NCBI GenBank assembly: GCA_937871155.1
Contig: CALMXV010000494.1
Coordinates: 1 to 8,212, forward strand
Length of the DNA stretch: 8,212 nt
Direction of reading: 5' to 3'
From: an uncultured Taibaiella sp.
GTDB taxonomy: Bacteria; Bacteroidota; Bacteroidia; Chitinophagales; Chitinophagaceae
The stretch's first letter is position 1. Each line of letters starts with the position of its first letter. Shown here piece by piece: positions 1 to 5,339 of this stretch. The position numbers and the translations under genes are program-made. The notes beneath the pieces are model-generated. The model was not told the origin of the DNA and did not search any database. It saw only the letters and a program-made list of their open reading frames with translations.

Positions 1-10
1 TCGTTTTAAG

Positions 11-33
11 GTTCTTATTAGTTTAATAGGAAC
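11..33. repeat. Inverted repeat / hairpin, 10-bp arms with 3-nt loop
   Basis: GTTCTTATTA at 11-20 faces TAATAGGAAC at 24-33 across the loop GTT. All ten positions pair in a plus-strand transcript if one G-U wobble is allowed; a minus-strand transcript has one A-C mismatch. It lies about 95 nt beyond the stop codon of the response-regulator gene. No T-run follows on either strand, so it is not a classical intrinsic terminator. It could be a weak terminator, an RNA 3'-end stabiliser, or the tail of a plus-strand unit upstream of the window. The arms are visible in the sequence; any role is inference. Confidence 0.3.
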
Positions 34-125
34 AACAACCAGCGAATTGTAACTAGCTATTTATGGTCTGGAGTTTTTATTTTTTTGATTTGCTGACTGA
101 GTGAGGGCATAGTTTAACCGATTCT

Positions 126-1289
126 CTATCGATACAATATATATTGTTGTATATCTGCAGCCGTTATGGTTTTGTCAGATAAAATGATGAGTCGCTCTAC
201 TACATTGCGAAGCTCTCGCACATTCCCTGTCCAGTTATGGCTTTGTAAAGCTTTGATGGCTTCTTTTTCCATTGTTTTAGCCGGCTGTTTATATTCTTCA
301 CTAATGCTGTTTAGGAAAAGGTCTATCAAACCGGGTATGTCATCTCTACGGTCGTTGAGAGAAGGAACATGAATTAGGATAACCCCTAAACGATGGTATA
401 AATCCATCCGGAATGTTTTAGCCGCTACTTCTTCCATCAGGTTTTTATTGGTAGCCGCAATAACGCGAACATCCACTTTAATTTCTTTCTCACCTCCTAC
501 ACGAGTGATTTTTCCTTCTTGCAAAGCACGCAAGACCTTTGCTTGTGCATCGAGGCTCATATCACCAATTTCGTCCATAAACAAGGTGCCTCCATTGGCT
601 TGTTCAAATTTGCCAATACGTTGTTTAATAGCAGAAGTAAAAGAGCCTTTTTCATGTCCGAAAAGCTCACTTTCTATTAGCTCACTAGGAATGGCAGCAC
701 AGTTGATTTCTATAAGAGGGGAGGCTGCACGATTGCTTTGCTCATGTATTTTACGAGCTACTAATTCTTTGCCGGCGCCATTTTCTCCAGTGATTAATAC
801 ACGCGCCTCTGTAGGGGCTACTTTATCTATCGTTTCCTTAATCTTGAGCATTGCCGCAGAGTTGCCATACATCTCTGTAGCTTTAGTAATTCGCTTACGT
901 AGTTGTTTGGTTTCGGTCACCAACGATGTTTTATCCATAGCATTCCGAATCGTAATCAGGAGTCTATTCAAATCCGGTGGTTTAGAAATATAATCGAAGG
1001 CACCTTTTTTCACGGCATCTACCGCCGTTTCGATATCGCCATGTCCGCTAATGACTATAAACGGAGTGTCAGGATGGCTAATTATAGTTTTTTGTAGCAC
1101 TTCAATGCCATCAATCTTCGGCATCTTGATATCACAAATGATACAATCATAGTGGTTGTCTGCAATCTTTTTTAATGCTTCACTACCATCAGCGGCTTCA
1201 TCTACTTTAAACCCTTCAAGTGCTAAGATGTCTTTAAGCGAATTGCGTATCGCTCTTTCATCATCTACAATAAGTATTGTTTGTGACAT
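126..1289 (-). CDS. NtrC-family sigma-54 response regulator without a DNA-binding HTH domain
   Basis: This 387-residue cytoplasmic two-component regulator should activate sigma-54 RNA polymerase by ATP hydrolysis after phosphorylation. The receiver domain (about 3-118) has the acidic pair D9-D10, phospho-acceptor D53 (CDIKMP), S81 and K103. The AAA+ domain (about 140-370) shows Walker A GENGAGKE at 168-175, Walker B GGTLFMDE at 233-240, sensor I AATN at 278-281, the arginine-finger segment FRMDLYHRLGV (R294, R300) and sensor II GNVREL at 355-360. The sigma-54-contacting loop, normally GAFTGA, reads GSFTSA at 215-220 and keeps the key Phe-Thr pair. The protein ends about 25 residues after sensor II, so the Fis-type helix-turn-helix of classical NtrC (about 460 residues) is absent. 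Stop codon TAG is at 126-128; the ATG is the complement of 1287-1289, directly before the receiver's first strand. No sensor kinase gene is adjacent in the window. Family assignment is firm; the target genes are unknown. Confidence 0.95.
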   Translation of the reverse strand: MSQTILIVDDERAIRNSLKDILALEGFKVDEAADGSEALKKIADNHYDCIICDIKMPKIDGIEVLQKTIISHPDTPFIVISGHGDIETAVDAVKKGAFDYISKPPDLNRLLITIRNAMDKTSLVTETKQLRKRITKATEMYGNSAAMLKIKETIDKVAPTEARVLITGENGAGKELVARKIHEQSNRAASPLIEINCAAIPSELIESELFGHEKGSFTSAIKQRIGKFEQANGGTLFMDEIGDMSLDAQAKVLRALQEGKITRVGGEKEIKVDVRVIAATNKNLMEEVAAKTFRMDLYHRLGVILIHVPSLNDRRDDIPGLIDLFLNSISEEYKQPAKTMEKEAIKALQSHNWTGNVRELRNVVERLIILSDKTITAADIQQYILYR

Positions 1290-1506
1290 GGGAGCAAAAT
1301 AATAAGGTTTTGTTTAAATTCTTTGGATGCCTAAATAGTAAAAAGATTTTTAGGTTGTTTTTAAGAGAAAGAAAAAGATAATTCAACTTATGGAAAAGGA
1401 ACTTTGCTTGCTATAAAACGTGTGTGCTATGTTTTTAAACTAATTGTCTAATGTTAGGAATCTGATAAAGAAGCATAGTAGTAATTTTTAAATGAATCAA
1501 GGATTG

Positions 1507-1514
1507 TACATTTG
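1507..1514 (+). promoter_or_regulatory. Candidate Bacteroidota -7 promoter element (TAnnTTTG) for the DUF4197 gene
   Basis: The octamer TACATTTG matches the TAnnTTTG -7 consensus of the Bacteroidota primary sigma factor exactly. Transcription would start near 1520, leaving a leader of about 30 nt before the ATG at 1551. The expected -33 TTTG/TTG is not well matched: the T-run at 1485-1489 is at the right distance but lacks the G. A purine-rich AAGGAAAAAAA lies just before the ATG. The element overlaps an in-frame TTG at 1512, which argues against that codon as a start. Confidence 0.45.
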
Positions 1515-1550
1515 GTATCATTTTTGAAAAGTTCAAGGAAAAAAATAACC

Positions 1551-2321
1551 ATGAAGAAACTTACTTTTTTATTAGGCATTACACTTTCTCTTTCTGTAAC
1601 TACACCAGCTCAAACCATACGCGAAGTAGTAGGAGGTGTGATAGGTGGCAATAAAACTACCACTACCAATAATAATGGTAGAAGCAATGGTAACGGTATT
1701 TCTATCGGTAGCTTAAGTAATGCGGATGTAGTAAGTGCCTTACGCCAAGCTTTGGAAATAGGTTCTAAAAATGCAGGCTCTCGACTTTCGATTAAGGATG
1801 GCTTTTTCGGAAATAACTTAGTGAAAATATTACTACCTCCAGAAGTGCGTAAAGTAGAAGGTACGATGCGTCAATTTGGATTAGGTTCTTTAGCTGATGA
1901 GTTGATTCTTCAAATGAATCGTGCTGCTGAAGATGCTGCCAAGCAAGCGGCTCCTATATTTGTCAATGCGATTACAACGATGAGCATTCAAGATGGGATT
2001 AGTATTTTACGTGGAGGAAATGGAGCAGCTACTAATTATTTAAAATCAAAAACAACCTCCTCTTTAACCACTGCTTTTCGTCCTGTAATTCAATCTTCGT
2101 TGAATAAGTTTAATGTTCAAGATTACTGGAATCAGCTTTTCACTGCCTATAATAGATTGCCAATTGTAAGAAAAAAAATCAATCCTGACTTAACTGCTTA
2201 TGTTACCGAACGTGCACTTAATGGTTTGTTTGTTACCGTAGCGGATGAAGAAAATAAAATTCGTGCAAACCCAACAGCGCGCGTAAACGACCTATTACAG
2301 AAAGTTTTTGGAGCTAAATAA
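1551..2321 (+). CDS. Secreted DUF4197 domain protein
   Basis: This 256-residue protein has unknown biochemical function. Residues 1-20 form a signal peptide: Lys-Lys, then a hydrophobic core LTFLLGITLSLSV, with likely cleavage near TPA-Q. There is no lipobox cysteine, so a soluble periplasmic or exported location is expected. A Gly/Thr/Asn-rich linker (about 28-50) leads into a DUF4197 domain covering about 54-254. Family-typical features seen are the SRLS...DGFFGN segment (78-88), LLPPEVRKVE (94-103), APIFVNAI (134-141), ILRGGNGAAT (152-161), the DLTAYVTERALNGLF stretch (213-227) and a C-terminal EENKIRANPTAR...LL.KVFG. The frame stays open upstream to a TTG at 1512, but the ATG at 1551 is preferred because it places the signal peptide at the N-terminus and the TTG lies inside a probable promoter. 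The next gene begins 61 nt downstream in the same direction, so read-through is possible. Family identity is confident; function is not known. Confidence 0.9.
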   Translation: MKKLTFLLGITLSLSVTTPAQTIREVVGGVIGGNKTTTTNNNGRSNGNGISIGSLSNADVVSALRQALEIGSKNAGSRLSIKDGFFGNNLVKILLPPEVRKVEGTMRQFGLGSLADELILQMNRAAEDAAKQAAPIFVNAITTMSIQDGISILRGGNGAATNYLKSKTTSSLTTAFRPVIQSSLNKFNVQDYWNQLFTAYNRLPIVRKKINPDLTAYVTERALNGLFVTVADEENKIRANPTARVNDLLQKVFGAK

Positions 2322-2382
2322 CTATATTGCGAGTGCTATTGTTTAGTTGTTAACTATTTGAACCTACTTTTTTCTTGGAATC

Positions 2383-3993
2383 ATGACGCCAGATAATGCT
2401 ACTACCTCTACTCAGGAATCAACCAGTAATCCATTAATTCTTTGGTGGCAAGCTGCTGCCTTTGAAGGGAAAGAATTTTGTACTCTTAATGAAACCGGAG
2501 AGCTACTACTAAAAGCCACTCCTCATCAACCGGAACGTGTTATAGCCACTATAACTGCTGAAACTGCAGAGCCAGCTATAAAAGCCTTAGTAGAAAAATA
2601 CCCTGAAGTAAAAGCTAAAGTGCAAGAGCTAGAAGAAGAATGGTCAAAAGCAGCAGATAAAATAAAGCTGCTAAGTAAAGTAGGACGTACCAAAGACTAT
2701 TTGCTCAATACAAATGCTATTGGAGATTTCGATAGCTTATCCGATGCTATAAACAAGAAAGAAAAAGAATTACAAGCTTTGCTGGATGAGCATTATGATG
2801 CTAGGTTGAAATTAGTGCAACAAGTAGAAGAACAGGCAAAAACTTCTGAAGATTGGAAGGAAACCACTCAAGTTTTCAAAGATTATACCGAGCAATGGAA
2901 ACATGTAGGCTTTGTAGATAAAGGTCGTAATGATGAACTATGGAATCGTTTAGAGAAAGCCAAAAATCTATTCTTCGATCGTAAAAGACAACATCACGAA
3001 GATCAAGAAAAAGAAATGTTGCAAAACCTAGACTTGAAACTAGAGATAATAGAAAAAGCAGAGCAAATCAAAGATTCAGAAGATTGGAAAGAAGCAACAG
3101 ATGTATTTAAACAGTTAATGGATTCGTGGAAGGAAGTAGGCTACACCATGCGTGATAAAAATGAAGCGTTATGGGAGCGATTGATAACTGCCAAAAATCA
3201 TTTCTTTGAACGTAAGAAGCAACATTTTGATGTCATTCATATAGAACAACAAACTAACCTAGAACAGAAATTAGCCTTATTAGAAAAAGCGGAAAGTATA
3301 AAAGATAGTCAGCAATGGGTAAAAACTACTCAACAATATGCCGATATCATGGAAGCATGGAAGCAAATCGGTAAAGTGCCCATTGAACATGCAGATGATA
3401 TTTGGAATCGATTCAAAGCCGCGAAAGACCATTTCTTTAACGCCAAACGCCAATTCCACGAAAAACAAAAAGTAACCTTTGCGGATAACTATGCTCAAAA
3501 ACTAGCTTTAGTAAATAGAGCCATGCAAATAAAAAATTCGCTTCAGTGGAGAACTGTAACTGATGAGATGAATGAATTGATGGATGAATGGAAAAAAATT
3601 GGACCGGTAGCAAGAGAACACTCTAATAAACTATGGGATGATTTTATCGGAGCAAGAAAATATTTCTTTGAACGAAAGGATGCAGATAGAGATAAAAGAA
3701 AACAGTTTATAGAACAGCAAGAAAAGAAAAAAGTAGAACATAAGAAAGCGTTTTTGCATAAGCTAGATGAAGAACTACAAGAGGAAATTGAAAAATTAGC
3801 AGACTTTAAAGTAGCTATTGAAAACATCACACCGGGCAATAAAGAAGCAGAACTTCGCGCACATTTGACCAGCTTAATAGCACAAACCGAACAACGAATT
3901 ACTCAGAAAAGAAAAAAACTTGAGGAGTCAAACGCATCAGCAGCAAAGGATGAAACCCCATCTACAGCAGCAGATGAGCCTCTGCAATCTTAA
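2383..3993 (+). CDS. DUF349 repeat protein (four repeats)
   Basis: This 536-residue, highly charged, probably cytoplasmic helical protein has no signal peptide or membrane segment. Four DUF349 units cover about 140-436. Each has the pattern W-x13-W-K...G...W-x9-FF: first Trp at 158, 235, 312 and 389; second at 172, 249, 326 and 403; third at 187, 264, 341 and 418; Phe pairs at 197-198, 274-275, 351-352 and 428-429. The period is exactly 77 residues throughout. Residues 440-515 look like a Lys/Glu-rich coiled coil and 516-536 like a disordered Ser/Ala/Glu tail. The N-terminus (about 18-60, starting near ILWWQAAAFEGKEF) is not repeat-like and may form a small separate domain. The family is widespread in Bacteroidota and its molecular role is not established. 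The ATG at 2383 follows TTGGAATC with only a weak Shine-Dalgarno-like GGA. It heads a cluster with the next two genes; only 3 nt separate its stop from the following ATG. Confidence 0.93.
   Translation: MTPDNATTSTQESTSNPLILWWQAAAFEGKEFCTLNETGELLLKATPHQPERVIATITAETAEPAIKALVEKYPEVKAKVQELEEEWSKAADKIKLLSKVGRTKDYLLNTNAIGDFDSLSDAINKKEKELQALLDEHYDARLKLVQQVEEQAKTSEDWKETTQVFKDYTEQWKHVGFVDKGRNDELWNRLEKAKNLFFDRKRQHHEDQEKEMLQNLDLKLEIIEKAEQIKDSEDWKEATDVFKQLMDSWKEVGYTMRDKNEALWERLITAKNHFFERKKQHFDVIHIEQQTNLEQKLALLEKAESIKDSQQWVKTTQQYADIMEAWKQIGKVPIEHADDIWNRFKAAKDHFFNAKRQFHEKQKVTFADNYAQKLALVNRAMQIKNSLQWRTVTDEMNELMDEWKKIGPVAREHSNKLWDDFIGARKYFFERKDADRDKRKQFIEQQEKKKVEHKKAFLHKLDEELQEEIEKLADFKVAIENITPGNKEAELRAHLTSLIAQTEQRITQKRKKLEESNASAAKDETPSTAADEPLQS
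2800..3684 (+). repeat. Four tandem DUF349 protein repeats, period 77 residues (231 nt)
   Basis: Taking the first Trp codon of each unit as anchor, the repeats are registered at 2854, 3085, 3316 and 3547, exactly 231 nt apart. Repetition is clear at the protein level: Trp, Trp, Trp and Phe-Phe keep their register in all four units. At the DNA level the units have diverged considerably, which points to old duplications rather than recent slippage. Confidence 0.85.
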
Positions 3994-3996
3994 TTC

Positions 3997-4350
3997 ATGT
4001 CATTGCTAAAGCATACCATATTTCGTCAAGCACCGTTACTATTCATTTTAGTAGCGGTGTTTCATATAGCCATTACGCTATTTAGTATTTATCTCCATCA
4101 TGATTTAGCCTTTACATTTATAGATTGGCAAACACCTTTATTGACCCTTGCCTATTGTATCCTTTGGGTTTTTGTATGTACCATGAAAAAGTGGGCAGCC
4201 TATAGTTATGTATTACTCACTGTTTGTAGTGGCGTGCTGCAATTTGTCTTGGTACCTAAACTGGAACTGACTTCTTATGATGCATCGCTGTTTCCTGTGG
4301 ATATGGTTTTTAGTGTTATCATACTTGCTTACTTTAAAAAGTTTTCGTGA
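3997..4350 (+). CDS. Small four-helix integral membrane protein, unknown function
   Basis: This 117-residue hydrophobic protein was not matched to any named family. Four likely transmembrane segments are at about 12-32 (LLFILVAVFHIAITLFSIYL), 47-62, 67-86 and 99-113. Short charged turns separate them, such as MKKW at 63-66, and there is a KKFS tail. No catalytic motif is visible. The ATG lies 3 nt after the stop of the DUF349 gene. Its own TGA overlaps the GTG start of the next gene (GTGA at 4347-4350), a layout typical of co-transcribed, translationally coupled genes. That placement, together with a clean membrane topology, is the main evidence that the frame is real. Its link to either neighbour is inferred from position only. 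Confidence 0.75.
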   Translation: MSLLKHTIFRQAPLLFILVAVFHIAITLFSIYLHHDLAFTFIDWQTPLLTLAYCILWVFVCTMKKWAAYSYVLLTVCSGVLQFVLVPKLELTSYDASLFPVDMVFSVIILAYFKKFS

Positions 4351-5141
4351 AAAGAGTGTTCATAGATATGATGTGGCGCGAAGTAGCTGTTCGCTATCCT
4401 CCTAAACGAATCATTTCATTAGTGCCTTCTCAAACAGAGTTGTTATATGATTTAGGGTTAAGTGAAGAAGTGATAGGCATCACTAAATTCTGTGTGCATC
4501 CCCATGAATGGTTTCGAAATAAACAACGAGTAGGAGGAACCAAAAATCTAAACTTAGAAGCAATAAAGGCGTTGAGTCCTGACCTGATTATAGCCAATAA
4601 GGAAGAAAATACACAAGATCAAATTGAAGCATTAGCTAAAGAATTTCCTGTTTGGATAAGTGATATAGATACCTTCGACGAAGCCCTTACTATGATAACT
4701 GCTATTGGTGCATTAGTAAATAAAGAAAGCGAATCCATAACGATGCGCAATAACATTGAACGGTCTTTTGAGCGTCTTATAATCCCCTCGCAGCCAACAC
4801 CACTTCGAGTGGCTTATTTCATTTGGTATCAACCTTGGATGGGAGTAGGAAGCAATACTTTTGTACATAGTATGCTAGAAAAGCTAAGCTGGATAAATGT
4901 TTTAGCTGATGATTGCCGTTATCCGGAAATAGATATCTCCAAACTCAAAGCGGTTCGCCCCGATTGGCTGTTGCTTTCTTCAGAACCGTTTCCTTTTAAT
5001 GAACAACATGCGGTAGAACTTCAACAATTACTACCTCAAGCTAAGATAGCTTTCGTAGATGGGGAGATGTTTAGTTGGTATGGTAGTCGTTTACAAAAAG
5101 CATTAGCTTATTTTCAGCAGTTGTTGCAAGATTTAAAATAA
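4347..5141 (+). CDS. BtuF/TroA-like helical-backbone metal-receptor protein, no signal peptide
   Basis: This 264-residue protein belongs to the periplasmic-binding-protein superfamily that binds cobalamin, haem, siderophores or metal ions for ABC importers. The family-typical start is RIISLVPSQTELL at 21-33. Then come a GITKFCVHP segment (44-52), RVGGTKNL (61-68), PDLIIANKEEN (78-88), the second-lobe entry YQPWMGVGSNTF (161-172) and VDGEMFSWYGSR (237-248). A long helix should link the two lobes. Unlike classical BtuF it has neither signal peptide nor lipobox: residues 1-20 read as the domain's own first strand, an IDxxxREV...PPKR pattern. It is therefore predicted to be cytoplasmic or exported by another route. 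The GTG start at 4347 is chosen because it preserves that strand and overlaps the upstream stop; ATG codons at 4368 and 4371 would remove part of it. No permease or ATPase gene is next to it. The ligand cannot be read from the sequence; cobalamin or another metal chelate is possible. Confidence 0.85.
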   Translation: MKRVFIDMMWREVAVRYPPKRIISLVPSQTELLYDLGLSEEVIGITKFCVHPHEWFRNKQRVGGTKNLNLEAIKALSPDLIIANKEENTQDQIEALAKEFPVWISDIDTFDEALTMITAIGALVNKESESITMRNNIERSFERLIIPSQPTPLRVAYFIWYQPWMGVGSNTFVHSMLEKLSWINVLADDCRYPEIDISKLKAVRPDWLLLSSEPFPFNEQHAVELQQLLPQAKIAFVDGEMFSWYGSRLQKALAYFQQLLQDLK

Positions 5142-5339
5142 ATATTGGTGCATACCATAGCTTTTTTATTGTCAAAAACTAAAGTATGTCGGTCGTTTGA
5201 TTGTTTATAGTTGAATGAAATTTGTTTCGTTCCATTCGCCTTGTTTCGTCGTCTTCTTCCTCCTTACTTTTTAATTGCAACAAACGTCTATAATAATGGA
5301 TTAAACTCTCTAAATTTACCTAAACTGTTTTAACCGTCT
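5142..5339. other. Gene-free spacer with a pyrimidine-rich tract
   Basis: This 198-nt spacer precedes the giant secreted protein gene. No convincing gene is present and no exact TAnnTTTG promoter element was found; the closest is TATAGTTG at 5206-5213, with one mismatch. About 85 percent of bases 5221-5272 on the plus strand are pyrimidines, a strong local strand asymmetry that would form an unstructured U/C-rich leader if transcribed. Whether the downstream gene is transcribed from here cannot be decided by eye. Confidence 0.4.
5146..5167 (+). terminator. Weak candidate terminator after the BtuF-like gene
   Basis: A short hairpin, TGGT (5146-5149) pairing with ACCA (5154-5157) around GCAT, is followed four bases later by six T residues at 5162-5167. 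It begins 5 nt after the stop codon, where the 2383-5141 gene cluster should end. The 4-bp stem is short for an intrinsic terminator, so position is the main support. Confidence 0.25.

Noticed and set aside
448..993. Plus-strand open frame of 181 codons antisense to the response regulator
   Set aside because: It is the mirror of a strongly conserved AAA+ coding region, is rich in Ser/Ile/Leu with no recognisable domain, and has no promoter or RBS. The minus-strand gene fully explains the sequence.
3280..3839. Minus-strand open frames (3280-3498 and 3543-3839) inside the DUF349 gene
   Set aside because: They are antisense shadows of Lys/Glu-rich repeat coding, giving Phe/Ser-rich products with no motif.
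5215..5274. A 19-codon open frame (begins MKFVSFHSP, hydrophobic) in the spacer before the giant gene
   Set aside because: It is too short and follows directly from the pyrimidine-rich composition, with no RBS or attenuator-like hairpins, so a leader peptide cannot be supported.
5289..5294. TATAAT resembling an E. coli -10 box
   Set aside because: Bacteroidota primary promoters use TAnnTTTG, and no -35 element lies at a proper distance. A chance match is expected in AT-rich DNA.
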